From Bradyrhizobium diversitatis (GTDB taxonomy: Bacteria; Pseudomonadota; Alphaproteobacteria; Rhizobiales; Xanthobacteraceae): DNA of 64,000 nt. This document shows, piece by piece, positions 9,333 to 17,988 of the stretch. Location: contig NZ_JACEGD010000001.1 in the NCBI RefSeq assembly GCF_016031635.1, positions 1 through 64,000 of the forward strand. The letters run 5' to 3'. Every line of letters starts with the position of its first letter. Position 1 is the stretch's first letter. The translations under genes and the position numbers were made by a program. Under the pieces are notes generated by a model. The model made no database searches. It was not told the origin of the DNA and was given only the letters and a program-made list of their open reading frames with translations.

Positions 9333-9691
9333 TGACCGACCTAAGGGCATTCAAGGCGCTGTCGCTGCTCTCGACTATTGGCGTCTTGGTCGCTACCGCC
9401 TGCACAATTCAGCTTCGTGGTGGGAACGACCCCGCGCCACAGAAGGCGGAGCAGACGACGGGCACAACCAGCGCTGAACTCGCGCGCTGCCGCAGCATCA
9501 CTGCGGATGAAGCGGCAGGTTATCATCATTGCAAGGAGGTTTGGGCCGAAAGCCGGCGCCAGTTCTTTGGCAAGAAAGATGGTGTCACAGCTCCCGGCCA
9601 CGGTGAATCCACCGCAGGCCTAGCGTCGGTCCCAAAGGATCAGAGCCGGATCCCGCAAGGATATCCAAAACCTGAGGCGAGCAAGCCATGA
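9332..9691 (+). CDS. trbK: Putative entry-exclusion lipoprotein TrbK-alt
   Basis: This is a short protein of 119 residues with an N-terminal hydrophobic segment ending in VATAC, a plausible lipoprotein signal with Cys at about residue 24. The region after it has CRSITADEAAGYHHCKEVWAESRRQFFG, a pattern seen in TrbK-alt proteins encoded between trbJ and trbL. The ATG at 9332 overlaps the trbJ stop, and a TTG at 9329 is an alternative. It probably prevents redundant transfer into cells already carrying the element, inferred from position and family. Confidence 0.8.
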   Translation: MTDLRAFKALSLLSTIGVLVATACTIQLRGGNDPAPQKAEQTTGTTSAELARCRSITADEAAGYHHCKEVWAESRRQFFGKKDGVTAPGHGESTAGLASVPKDQSRIPQGYPKPEASKP

Positions 9692-10917
9692 CCGGTACAG
9701 GGATCATCGACCAGTTCCTGGAAACGTTCACGCGCTATATCGATAACGGCTTTGGGTTGCTAGGTGGCGATGTCGGCTATCTCGCAACGACCCTTGCAGC
9801 GATCGATATCACGCTCGCCGCGTTGTTCTGGATTTGGGGACCGGACGAGGACATCATCGCGCGCCTCGTTAAGAAGACGCTCTTCGTCGGCGTCTTTGCC
9901 TATCTGATTAGCAATTGGAATAGCCTTGCTCGGATCGTTTTCGAGAGCTTCGCCGGACTTGGGTTGAAAGCGTCCGGCACTAGCCTCTCCACGGCAGATT
10001 TCCTGCGGCCTGGCAGGATCGCTCAAGTCGGACTCGATGCCGGCCGACCGTTGCTTGATTCGATCTCCAACCTGATGGGGTACATCAGTTTCTTCGAGAA
10101 CTTTGTTCAGATCGTCGTTCTCCTGTTCGCCTGGGTCGTGGTGCTGCTCGCCTTCTTCATCCTGGCGATCCAGCTCTTCGTTACCTTGATCGAATTTAAG
10201 CTGACGACGTTGGCCGGCTTCGTCCTCATTCCCTTTGGCTTGTTTGGCAAGACCGCCTTCGCGGCAGAGCGGGTTCTGGGCAATGTCATATCCTCCGGAA
10301 TCAAGGTCCTGGTTCTGGCCGTGATCGTTGGTATTGGCTCGACCCTGTTCTCGCAGTTCACCTCCGGCTTTGCTGGCGGGCAGCCGACGATCGAAGACGC
10401 GATGACGTTGGTGCTTGCGGCGCTCTCTTTGCTGGGCCTCGGCATCTTCGGTCCCGGAATCGCAAACGGCCTGGTGTCCGGCGGACCACAACTCGGCGCT
10501 GGGGCGGCTGTCGGTACTGGACTCGCCGCTGGCGGAGTTGTGGCTGCCGGCGCGGGACTTGCCGCAGCTGGTGCTGGTCTCGCCGGCGGTGCCATTGCAG
10601 GCGCCGCGCGCGGCGGCGGCGCGGTCTTCAGTGGAGTGTCCGCCGCCTCCCGAACCGGAGGCCTTGCTGGCGTCGCGGAGACCGGGGGCTCGGCCGCCAT
10701 GAGCCCTTTGCGCCGCGCGGCGGCTGCGCTCGGCAAAGGTGGGCATGCAGGCGAGCAGGCCGCAAGCCCTTCGGCCGAAGGGCAACCCAATTGGGCGCGG
10801 CGCATGAAACGTGCCGAGGCCATTCGGCACGGTGCATCGGCGGCCGGCCACGCGGTTCGGTCAGGCGATCACGGTGGCAGCGGTTCTTCCGTCGACTTGT
10901 CCGATGGAGAGCGCTGA
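9688..10917 (+). CDS. trbL: P-type conjugal transfer protein TrbL (VirB6 family)
   Basis: TrbL is the polytopic inner-membrane channel component. About six hydrophobic helices occupy residues 25-265. A long Gly/Ala-rich region (about 265-330) and a hydrophilic C-terminal tail follow, the typical TrbL/VirB6 plan. At 409 residues the length is normal. It overlaps trbK by four bases. After it comes a gap of about 100 bases before trbF, the only break inside the trbC-trbI run. Confidence 0.93.
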   Translation: MTGTGIIDQFLETFTRYIDNGFGLLGGDVGYLATTLAAIDITLAALFWIWGPDEDIIARLVKKTLFVGVFAYLISNWNSLARIVFESFAGLGLKASGTSLSTADFLRPGRIAQVGLDAGRPLLDSISNLMGYISFFENFVQIVVLLFAWVVVLLAFFILAIQLFVTLIEFKLTTLAGFVLIPFGLFGKTAFAAERVLGNVISSGIKVLVLAVIVGIGSTLFSQFTSGFAGGQPTIEDAMTLVLAALSLLGLGIFGPGIANGLVSGGPQLGAGAAVGTGLAAGGVVAAGAGLAAAGAGLAGGAIAGAARGGGAVFSGVSAASRTGGLAGVAETGGSAAMSPLRRAAAALGKGGHAGEQAASPSAEGQPNWARRMKRAEAIRHGASAAGHAVRSGDHGGSGSSVDLSDGER

Positions 10918-11018
10918 CACGCAGCCGCTTCGCTCTGGCCATTCGCCTCGCGGTAGCGCCTCAGACCCGCACACCGCGTGACTTGAAATCGATCACTGAA
11001 TCTCAGGGGCAAATATTG

Positions 11019-11702
11019 ATGTTTAAACGACCGTCAGTTCACTACGGACGAATGCCTGAGCCGACCACGCCTTACCAAAAGGCAGCTCAGGTTTGGGATG
11101 AACGCATTGGATCGGCGCGCGTGCAAGCGAAGAACTGGCGCCTGATGGCGTTTGGCTGCCTGTTGCTGTCCGCGGGTCTTGCGGGCGGACTTGTTTGGCT
11201 ATCGAACCAAGGATCAATCACTCCCTGGGTGGTCGAGGTCGATCACCTCGGCCAAGCCCAAAGGGCTGCGCCCGCCAACTTCGACTATCAGCCCACTGAT
11301 GCGCAGATCGCCTACCATCTGGCTCGGTTTATTGAAGACGTCAGAGGCTTGCCAGCGGACGGGATTGTCCTGCGCCAGAACTGGCTCCGGGCATACGATT
11401 TCACGACCGATCGTGGCGCCGCCGCGCTCAACGACTATGCGCGTAACAATGATCCCTTTGCCAAGTTGGGGAAGGCGCAGATTTCCGTCGAGGTCTCGAG
11501 CGTCATTCGGGCCTCCTCGGAGAGCTTTCGGGTCGCATGGACCCAGCGCACCTACGACAACGGCTCCTTGAGTTCGACCGAGCGTTGGACCGCAATTCTC
11601 ACCGTCGTCATCGAGGCGCCGCACGACGCCGAGCGCCTGCGCAAAAATCCCCTTGGCGTCTATGTCCGCGCCATCAACTGGTCGAAGGAGTTGAGTCAGT
11701 GA
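11019..11702 (+). CDS. trbF: Conjugal transfer protein TrbF (VirB8 family)
   Basis: TrbF is a bitopic inner-membrane scaffold protein of the channel. It has 227 residues: a cytoplasmic N-terminus containing TPYQKAAQVWDERIGSA, one transmembrane helix at about 46-64, then a periplasmic VirB8-like domain. The ATG at 11019 is preceded by CAGGGGC, a good ribosome binding site. The upstream open frame inside trbL is ignored because the family N-terminus begins here. The stop overlaps the GTG start of trbG. Confidence 0.94.
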   Translation: MFKRPSVHYGRMPEPTTPYQKAAQVWDERIGSARVQAKNWRLMAFGCLLLSAGLAGGLVWLSNQGSITPWVVEVDHLGQAQRAAPANFDYQPTDAQIAYHLARFIEDVRGLPADGIVLRQNWLRAYDFTTDRGAAALNDYARNNDPFAKLGKAQISVEVSSVIRASSESFRVAWTQRTYDNGSLSSTERWTAILTVVIEAPHDAERLRKNPLGVYVRAINWSKELSQ

Positions 11703-12730
11703 CCAAGACGCCGTCCGATGTTCGTTCGAAGGGTCCCATTCTGCACGTCGTGATCAATTCGGCTTTGTCTCACTTCGTGATCGCGAAACGAGCACTTCTG
11801 CCCGTTCTTATCTGTTCATCGGCCCTCGGTGGGTGCGCGACCTACATTCCGCCCGAGATCAGCTTCGACGCGGAAGTTCCTCCCTTGCCGTCGTCGCCGG
11901 TGCCGCTCGACAACAGATCGCGACCCCTACACGTTCCACCACTCTGGAAGCCGGCTCTCGGCGGCAAGTCGGGAGGAAAAGAAGAGCCTGAACCGGTGAG
12001 CCGGGTTGAGACGGCAAACAGCGCTGCCCGAGTCGAACCGCGCAAGCGGGGGTATTTCAACGCGGCGCAAATCTATGCCTACAGCCCAGGCGCGTTGTAC
12101 CAGGTTTACGCTGCACCCGGACAGATCACGGACATTGCGCTCGAGGAAGGAGAACAGTTGACGGGATCAGGCCCCATCGCGGCCGGCGATACCGTCCGCT
12201 GGGTGGTTGGCGATACCGAGAGCGGGAGCGGTGATACCCGACGCGTGCATATCCTGGTCAAGCCGACGCGGGCTTCAATCGAGACGAATCTCGTCGTAAA
12301 CACCGACCGTCGTACCTACCTGATCGAGCTCCGCTCCCGCGAGCGGCCCTACATGCCATCCGTTGCCTGGTACTATCCCGAAACTGTACGCGAACAATCG
12401 CGTTCAGCTGCGCTAAAGCCGGTTCTTCCAGATCCGGCGCAGCGTATCGCGCGCTATTCGATTGAAGGCGACAATCCTCCTTGGCGGCCGCTTGCCGCAT
12501 ATGACGATGGCCGCAAGGTCTATGTCGAATTCCCTAAGGGCATCGTGCAAGGCGAGATGCCTCCGCTCTTCGTCATTGGCCGAGACGGCAAGACCGAACT
12601 CGTCAACTATCGCGCTTACGGCAACTTGCTGATCGTCGATCGGCTCTTTGCGGCCGCCGAGCTTCGCCTCGGCGGAGAGCGCCAGCAGAAGGTCAGGATT
12701 GTCAGGACCGACGGGAGGTCCTCATCATGA
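11699..12730 (+). CDS. trbG: P-type conjugal transfer protein TrbG (VirB9 family)
   Basis: TrbG is the VirB9-like outer part of the core channel complex. The GTG at 11699 overlaps the trbF stop and gives 343 residues. The N-terminal hydrophobic segment ends in the lipobox-like LGGC at about residue 48, which suggests outer-membrane lipidation. The segment YSPGALYQVYAAPGQITDIALEEGE and the later VEFPKGI...PPLFV are VirB9/CagX signatures. It overlaps trbI by four bases. Confidence 0.93.
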   Translation: MTKTPSDVRSKGPILHVVINSALSHFVIAKRALLPVLICSSALGGCATYIPPEISFDAEVPPLPSSPVPLDNRSRPLHVPPLWKPALGGKSGGKEEPEPVSRVETANSAARVEPRKRGYFNAAQIYAYSPGALYQVYAAPGQITDIALEEGEQLTGSGPIAAGDTVRWVVGDTESGSGDTRRVHILVKPTRASIETNLVVNTDRRTYLIELRSRERPYMPSVAWYYPETVREQSRSAALKPVLPDPAQRIARYSIEGDNPPWRPLAAYDDGRKVYVEFPKGIVQGEMPPLFVIGRDGKTELVNYRAYGNLLIVDRLFAAAELRLGGERQQKVRIVRTDGRSSS

Positions 12731-13935
12731 ACACCCTGAACGTAAATGATGAAGGGCATGCGGCTCCGGCAACACCCTCGGGCGAGCCAACCGAGCGATT
12801 TCGGCTGAGGGCTGAGCCTTCACGTGTGACGCGGCTGTCGCGGAAAGTCTTAGCTGGTGGAACTGCCTTCGCGTTGCTTGTCATCAGCGGAGCCGTGTTG
12901 TGGTCACTGCAGAGCGAGCATCCCCGATCACAGGCGGCGGACGAGCTCTATAGCACCGAGCATCACAACGTTGCCGATGGCATCACGACCCTGCCGAAGG
13001 ACTACACCGGCGCTGCACGGCAATTCGTCCCGCAGCTGGGTCCGCCGCTTCCTGGCGACCTTGGCCGGCCCATCCTTGCAGCTCAAGGCCAGCTGGCACC
13101 GAGCGGCTCCGATCCGGACCAACAGCGACGAGACCAGGAAACTGAAGCTGCTCGTGTCAGCCATCTGTTCGCTTCGGCCAAGGGGCAAGATGCGCGCCCC
13201 CCTGCCACCACGGCTGTAGGGAGTGACCGCATCATGCCAGCGGGTCCTGGCAACAGCGACGATGGATTCACTCAGAATGGCCAGAACAGGAAGCTTGCCT
13301 TTGTGAACGCCTCTGTCGACCGTCGCACGGTCAGCCCTGACCGCATCACCAGGCCGGCTTCACCGTATATCGTGCAGGCTGGGACAGTTATTCCGGGCGC
13401 CCTGATCACCGGAATCCGGTCGGACCTGCCAGGCCAGATTACGGCCCAAGTAACCGAAAATGTTTTTGATACGCCGACCGGCCGATTTCTGCTTGTGCCT
13501 CAGGGAGCTCGTTTGATCGGCACATACGATAGCCAGGTCACCTTCGGCCAGTCTCGCGTCCTGCTTGTCTGGACCCGCCTCATAATGCCGAATGGCCGTT
13601 CTATCGTTCTCGAGCGACAGCCTGGCGCTGATGCTGCCGGGTATGCAGGCCTCGAAGATCAGATTGATAATCACTGGGGTGAGCTGTTCAAAGCTGCGGC
13701 ACTATCGACGTTTCTGGCTGTCGGGACCGAACTGGGGGCTGGTTCGGACACCAACAGCAACGATAGCGCAATTATCCAAGCATTGCGACACGGGGCCTCG
13801 GATTCACTGAACCAGACTGGGCAGCAGGTAGTTCGGCGCAGCCTCAACATCCAGCCCACTCTGACGGTGCGACCCGGCTTCCCAGTCCGCGTTGTCGTCA
13901 ATCGTGACCTCATACTTGCGCCTTACGGAGGATAA
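12727..13935 (+). CDS. trbI: Conjugal transfer protein TrbI (VirB10 family)
   Basis: TrbI is the VirB10-like protein that spans both membranes and transmits ATPase energy to the outer pore. It has 402 residues: a cytoplasmic N-terminus, one transmembrane helix at about 46-62, a Pro/Gln-rich periplasmic linker, and a conserved C-terminal domain with YIVQAGTVIPGALITGI, FLLVPQGARLIGTYDSQ and the PGFPVRVVVNRDLIL ending. It overlaps trbG and is followed three bases later by a DUF2274 gene. Confidence 0.95.
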   Translation: MNTLNVNDEGHAAPATPSGEPTERFRLRAEPSRVTRLSRKVLAGGTAFALLVISGAVLWSLQSEHPRSQAADELYSTEHHNVADGITTLPKDYTGAARQFVPQLGPPLPGDLGRPILAAQGQLAPSGSDPDQQRRDQETEAARVSHLFASAKGQDARPPATTAVGSDRIMPAGPGNSDDGFTQNGQNRKLAFVNASVDRRTVSPDRITRPASPYIVQAGTVIPGALITGIRSDLPGQITAQVTENVFDTPTGRFLLVPQGARLIGTYDSQVTFGQSRVLLVWTRLIMPNGRSIVLERQPGADAAGYAGLEDQIDNHWGELFKAAALSTFLAVGTELGAGSDTNSNDSAIIQALRHGASDSLNQTGQQVVRRSLNIQPTLTVRPGFPVRVVVNRDLILAPYGG

Positions 13936-13938
13936 GGG

Positions 13939-14184
13939 ATGCCAAAGCTTAAAATAGGAGCGCTACCTGACGAGAGGCCGGTGAAGGTGACTACAGAGCT
14001 TCCAGCATCGGTGCATCGGGATCTCGTCGCCTACGCAGAGGAGATGGCTCGCGAAAGCGGACAGCGGATCGATCCGGCAAAGCTGATCGCGCCCATGCTG
14101 GCCCGCTTCATGGCCACGGACCGCGGATTTGCAAAGGCAAGGCGAGCCGGTCATTCCCCGAGAGCCGGCGGGGGTGAGGGATAG
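13939..14184 (+). CDS. DUF2274 protein, last gene of the trb operon
   Basis: This small protein of 81 residues begins MPKLKIGALPDERPVKVTTELPASVHRDL and has a predicted strand-helix-helix layout reminiscent of ribbon-helix-helix proteins. DUF2274 genes almost always follow trbI in this class of ICE. The function is unknown; DNA binding or regulation is a guess. Its last 34 bases overlap the end of the convergent LysR gene, and no terminator is visible between them. Confidence 0.85.
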   Translation: MPKLKIGALPDERPVKVTTELPASVHRDLVAYAEEMARESGQRIDPAKLIAPMLARFMATDRGFAKARRAGHSPRAGGGEG

Positions 14185-15134
14185 CGCTCTGCCAGCAGAT
14201 CAAGGAAACGCTTCAGAGCCGGATTCTCATTGTCGTCGCGCCAGTGCGCATGGAAGTCGACCCGGCTTGGTCCCGATCCGTCCTGCAACTCCCGATATAC
14301 GAGGCCAGCGAAGCTTGCACCAATATCCGATTCCATTACGAGACTGAGCCCCATACCCATACTTGTCAGGCTCTTGATGATGCCACGGCTAACATCGTGG
14401 CGCTCCACCTTGGGACGGTCGTCGTGGCGTACGAGCTTCGAGATCAGAAGATCCTCGAGCTCTCGTCCTGGGTCATACTCGCTCAGGAGGATCTTCTCGT
14501 TACGCAAATCGGTCCAGTAGATGATCTCGCGTGCTGCCAGGCAATGATCCTGGGGCAGGCTAATCAGGACACGCTCACTCCATAGCAGTAGTGACCTGGT
14601 GTCCTTTGAAGGCAGACGTCCTGGACTGATGACAACATCGACGGTGCCGTTACGCAGTGCGATCATCAGACGGGAGCGAGAGCGTTCCATCGTTGCCAAT
14701 TCAAGTTGCGGGAGTAACTTTTTGAGTTCAGCTATCGTAGCTCGCAGATTGCCAGTGGACATGGACGTGTAGAATCCAATGACAAGATGGCCCGTGTCGC
14801 CGCGACCACCGGATCTCCCGGTGTCAACGAGTACGTCTACCTGCTCAAGGATCAGCCGAGCAATTCGCAGAACCGCTTGGCCGGCAAGCGTAGGCCTGAT
14901 TCCACCGCTTGAGCGCTCAAACAGTGAAGCGCCGATCAAATACTCAAGTTGACCAATAGAACGGCTGAGAACGTTGTGCTTGATCGAAAGCGCTTCTGCG
15001 GCCCGCCGAAAGCTGCCGCAGTCACAAGCGAAGACAGCGAGGCGAAGCTGCTGCAGGTCAATGGCTCTCGCTGCGCTCAGCCGATCGCTCCTGGTCCCGG
15101 TTTCTGTCATCTTCAAAGCTCGATAGCAAACCAC
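14151..15134 (-). CDS. LysR-family transcriptional regulator
   Basis: This is a LysR regulator with an N-terminal winged helix-turn-helix (IDLQQLRLAVFACDCGSFRRAAEALSIK and so on, about residues 25-85) and a substrate-binding domain. The start used is a GTG-type codon at 15134; an ATG eight codons later (15110) is equally possible. LysR genes are often found downstream of trbI-DUF2274 in related ICEs, so control of transfer or of the element is plausible. The inducer is unknown. It runs convergent to the trb operon and is followed by no further gene in its own direction. Confidence 0.85.
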   Translation of the reverse strand: MVCYRALKMTETGTRSDRLSAARAIDLQQLRLAVFACDCGSFRRAAEALSIKHNVLSRSIGQLEYLIGASLFERSSGGIRPTLAGQAVLRIARLILEQVDVLVDTGRSGGRGDTGHLVIGFYTSMSTGNLRATIAELKKLLPQLELATMERSRSRLMIALRNGTVDVVISPGRLPSKDTRSLLLWSERVLISLPQDHCLAAREIIYWTDLRNEKILLSEYDPGRELEDLLISKLVRHDDRPKVERHDVSRGIIKSLTSMGMGLSLVMESDIGASFAGLVYRELQDGSGPSRVDFHAHWRDDNENPALKRFLDLLAERYPSPPPALGE

Positions 15135-15196
15135 AAGACGGGGGAACTCTCCGCTCGAGGCAGAGGGCCTTTATCTCACTCGGCGTGTGGGACTTC

Positions 15197-15829
15197 CTAG
15201 GCGGCGGCAAACATGACCGGCGTCCAGAGAACTGGCGTCGAAAGACCTCCGGCCTTGCGCAGCCCGGTTAGGATCTCGGTCGAGATCGCAAGGTAGCCCG
15301 CAACGGCCACGGTATTGCCAATCGTAGCGGGACTACCAATCCGTCGCAACGGCCAGCCGGCCCGCCGAAGGATTCTTTCCATCCGGACATCAGTGACGGT
15401 AACAATATCTGTGAGCTGCCGTGAAAGCCCGAACTCGACCATTCCGGCGAACAACTCGTATGCGGCTTGCGTGATGCCGTGATCTCCTTTGGGAGCATCG
15501 GCTGCAACATCGATTGCGAATCTGCTGCTTTCCCAGACAAGTGGCGTTGAGGGAGCAGGATGATTTTCAAGAAGGACCGGGAAAGTATCTCGAAGCATGG
15601 TCGGCCCGAGAGAGGGCAGGAGACGAACAGAGCCTTGCACGCGGCCGCTCTCGGAAACTTGCGTCAGGTAGAAGGGATGCAGTGCGTCGAAATCATCCAT
15701 CTCCATATCGCCGCTGGTTTGAACGTCCCACGCCATTCGGAGCTTGAAAACACGATGCCGCAACCGATGCATTTCGACCAGAGTGCCGGAAAACTCCCCA
15801 TATGCGTGTGGTGCGATCAGTTGAATCAT
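15197..15829 (-). CDS. luxI: Acyl-homoserine-lactone synthase, LuxI family
   Basis: The enzyme makes a quorum-sensing signal from S-adenosylmethionine and an acyl carrier. All invariant LuxI positions are present in the chosen 210-residue frame: R24, F28, W34, D45, D48, R69, E100 and R103. The ATG at 15829 was preferred over the upstream TTG at 15910 because it begins at the family N-terminus and is preceded by GGAGG at ideal spacing. It lies directly downstream of luxR, with a lux-box-like palindrome between them. Acyl-chain specificity (fatty or aryl) cannot be read from the sequence. Confidence 0.9.
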   Translation of the reverse strand: MIQLIAPHAYGEFSGTLVEMHRLRHRVFKLRMAWDVQTSGDMEMDDFDALHPFYLTQVSESGRVQGSVRLLPSLGPTMLRDTFPVLLENHPAPSTPLVWESSRFAIDVAADAPKGDHGITQAAYELFAGMVEFGLSRQLTDIVTVTDVRMERILRRAGWPLRRIGSPATIGNTVAVAGYLAISTEILTGLRKAGGLSTPVLWTPVMFAAA

Positions 15830-15888
15830 AGTTCCTCCAAAAGTGTTCAGGAGCTCTTTTGAAGCGAAATTCTTGATTCGATTCACTA

Positions 15889-15902
15889 CCTGTAGCTGCA
15901 GG
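15889..15902. promoter_or_regulatory. Candidate lux box upstream of luxI
   Basis: CCTGTAGCTGCAGG is a 14-base near-perfect palindrome (one G-T type mismatch), preceded by A, so the left half reads ACCTGTA as in the classical Vibrio fischeri lux box. It is centred about 66 bases upstream of the luxI ATG and 12 bases beyond the luxR stop. That is a suitable place for LuxR-dependent activation of luxI. The right half is weaker than the left. Confidence 0.5.
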
Positions 15903-15913
15903 GGGTGCAAGTC

Positions 15914-16669
15914 CTAATTTTGCTTTCTTTTGCTCGCAGCCGCTAGGAGCGTCGCCGCTTGCACTACAGTCCGAACACCCAGCTTTTCCTTCGCGTTCTC
16001 TAGATAGTATGCGACGGTGTTGCGCGAGATGCCGAGGATGCATCCAATCTCCCAAGCGCTTTTTCCTTGTGAGGCCCATTCCAGACATTCGAGTTCACGG
16101 GGCGACAAGAGCACCCCCGCGAATCGATGCTCACTTGTGAGTTTGCGACGAACGTGAGCATGGAAATACATGGCCATGAGCTGAAGTAAGCGTGACTGTG
16201 TATGGGTGAAAATCTCGAAGGCGTGACTGTGTTTGGCCGCCGCAAAAGTCAAAGCAGCGACGGGGCCATGACCGTCGTGAATAGGAACAGTAAAGCCGAC
16301 CCGAATTCCGAACTCCGCCGCTTCATCGAGAAGCTGTTGTTGGACGGCGGATCTTCGGTTTGGTTGTATGTCAATGCCCCACTGGAACGGCTCGGCCGTC
16401 TGAAGAGCTTGAATGATGACAGGATCTACGAGCTCATACCTACTCCGGAGGTAATGAGAGGTCCATTTCTCTGGATATGTTGAAATCAGACGCGGCTTGC
16501 TCTGTACTTCGCTCGGAAGTGCCAAGTATGCGAAGCATGACAACTCAAGGCCAGTGGCAGCCACCGTCATGGCCTGCGCGAAGTCGACCGCGCTATCCGC
16601 GCTCGCAAGTAGATCGATGAAATTCTGAAATATGCGGTGCATCGCAAACAGTGTGACGGCTTCAGCCAC
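15914..16669 (-). CDS. luxR: LuxR-family quorum-sensing regulator
   Basis: This is an autoinducer-binding LuxR regulator of 251 residues. The N-terminal ligand domain has the conserved W69, Y73, D82 and W97 set. The C-terminal GerE helix-turn-helix (about residues 186-245) contains LSPRELECLEWASQGKSAWEIGCILGIS split over two helices. The start shown is a GTG with GGAG about 11 bases upstream; an ATG at 16642 is an alternative. It is transcribed in tandem ahead of luxI on the minus strand, next to a trb operon, so control of conjugation is the obvious hypothesis. Confidence 0.88.
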   Translation of the reverse strand: MAEAVTLFAMHRIFQNFIDLLASADSAVDFAQAMTVAATGLELSCFAYLALPSEVQSKPRLISTYPEKWTSHYLRSRYELVDPVIIQALQTAEPFQWGIDIQPNRRSAVQQQLLDEAAEFGIRVGFTVPIHDGHGPVAALTFAAAKHSHAFEIFTHTQSRLLQLMAMYFHAHVRRKLTSEHRFAGVLLSPRELECLEWASQGKSAWEIGCILGISRNTVAYYLENAKEKLGVRTVVQAATLLAAASKRKQN

Positions 16670-16725
16670 CAGCTCTATGCTCCGGCAGCTGATCTGAACG
16701 ACTGGTTCGTTGATTAGTTGAACCG

Positions 16726-16747
16726 GTTTCAGCAGGTTTCCTGAAAC
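16726..16747. promoter_or_regulatory. Inverted repeat upstream of luxR, possible operator
   Basis: GTTTCAG and CTGAAAC form a perfect 7-base inverted repeat separated by eight bases, about 57 bases upstream of the luxR start. A second inverted pair, GGTTC/GAACC, overlaps it at about 16704-16724. Such nested repeats next to a regulator gene suggest autoregulation. They do not closely match a lux box, so the binding protein is unknown. Confidence 0.35.
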
Positions 16748-16838
16748 TCTTGAAATTTGCGGCCGTTACCGCGTGCCGAATATGGCTGAGGGGCGCATCG
16801 AAGTTGCACCGCCGGCGTGACCACAAAACGTTCTCTTT

Positions 16839-17222
16839 TCATGGCCGTAGTCCAGGAAGAGGACTGACGGGATAAGCAGACCCAACCTGGGCTCGATGTT
16901 CGTGCCCACAGATCGGCTCGGGGGAAATTGATACAATTTGGCCCCTGACAACATTGTTGATGCAGTTTAGCTCACCTTTACATCTAAATTGGACCATATC
17001 CTGGTCTATCGGGGCAAGCCGCAGGCGTCTCGTGCTTTCGCGGGCAATCGGAGCGCAGACGGTTCCCGATGTACAGCGGATGATGAAGGCCATCTGCTCA
17101 GCCGTACACCGTGAGGCGGAGACGACGAGGTCGCCTTCGCCCTCGCGATCGTCGTCGTCGGTGACCACAACGATTTCGCCGCCGGCGTACGCCTGCAGGG
17201 CCGCTTCGATCGATGTCGTCAT
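16839..17222 (-). pseudogene. ribB fragment (3,4-dihydroxy-2-butanone 4-phosphate synthase, N-terminal part)
   Basis: Starting with MTTSIEAALQAYAGGE at 17222, about 65-70 residues clearly match the N-terminus of RibB, including VVVTDDDDREGEGDLVV and the IRCTSGTVCAPIA segment. The similarity stops after RRLRLAPI at about 17020, and the frame then continues with unrelated residues to a stop at 16839. A full RibB domain needs about 200 residues, so this is a decayed remnant of the riboflavin gene. It lies between luxR and an Lrp gene, in a stretch that looks like assembled leftovers. Confidence 0.75.
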
Positions 17223-17364
17223 CTCGGTCGCTCCGCTCGCTGGAGCTGACCTGTGCTGGCGTTGCGTCGTGTGCGGATTGTCAGGCTCGGAGCGCCGCTT
17301 GAGCACTGTGCCGATCTTGATTTCACCATTATTTCTAATCGGCCGGAGCCCATGACGGGGCGCC

Positions 17365-17988
17365 TCATAGTCTTTCCACGCTGTAGCTGGGACAATTGGT
17401 GTCGAGCCCGATCGGCGCGTTGGACGGCAAAGGACCAGCTGCGTCGTATCGGGGTCTTGAAGAGCGCTCCAGAAAACGCGAGGGGTTGGCGCAAGCCTTC
17501 ACGGTGACCGGCCGATTGGTGTCGATCGGCAACACCGTCTTGTACGAAATGCGCTTGAGGGCCAGATTTGATCGAATGCTGCTGACACCGGGGATGCGGG
17601 ATAGTTTGTTGACGATGAGGTCTTCGAGATCTTCGATGTCGGCCGCCATGACGCGGAGTATGTAGTCGCTCTCACCCGTCATCAGATAGCATTCCATCAC
17701 CTGGGCCAGCCGGTCGATGGATCGGGTGAAACTCTCGAGTGACGTCTGGACCTGCTTTTCCAGCTTGATCTGGATGAAAGCCGTTACACCGATGCCGAGC
17801 ACGGCGGGATCGAGAAGGGCGATCCGTCGATCGATCACGCCAAGTTTTTCTAGTGTTCTGACGCGAGCCAGACACGGCGACGGCGAGAGATTGACGCGTG
17901 AAGCGAGTTCGACATTGGTCAGGCTCGCATTCTGCTGGAGCTCGTTGAGGATCTTGATATCTATTCTGTCGAGAGAGGTTGTCGACAT
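17365..17988 (-). CDS. Lrp/AsnC-family transcriptional regulator with extended C-terminus
   Basis: The N-terminal helix-turn-helix (LDRIDIKILNELQQNASLTN, then VELASRVNLSPSPCLARV) and the C-terminal RAM ligand domain (MECYLMTGESDYILRVMA) identify an Lrp/AsnC regulator. These normally end at about residue 155-160, here at KTVLPI. The extra 50 or so residues have no family character, so the original 3' end may have been lost by a frameshift or rearrangement close to the ribB remnant. The target genes are unknown. It could regulate the adjacent divergent catabolic operon. Confidence 0.8.
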   Translation of the reverse strand: MSTTSLDRIDIKILNELQQNASLTNVELASRVNLSPSPCLARVRTLEKLGVIDRRIALLDPAVLGIGVTAFIQIKLEKQVQTSLESFTRSIDRLAQVMECYLMTGESDYILRVMAADIEDLEDLIVNKLSRIPGVSSIRSNLALKRISYKTVLPIDTNRPVTVKACANPSRFLERSSRPRYDAAGPLPSNAPIGLDTNCPSYSVERL

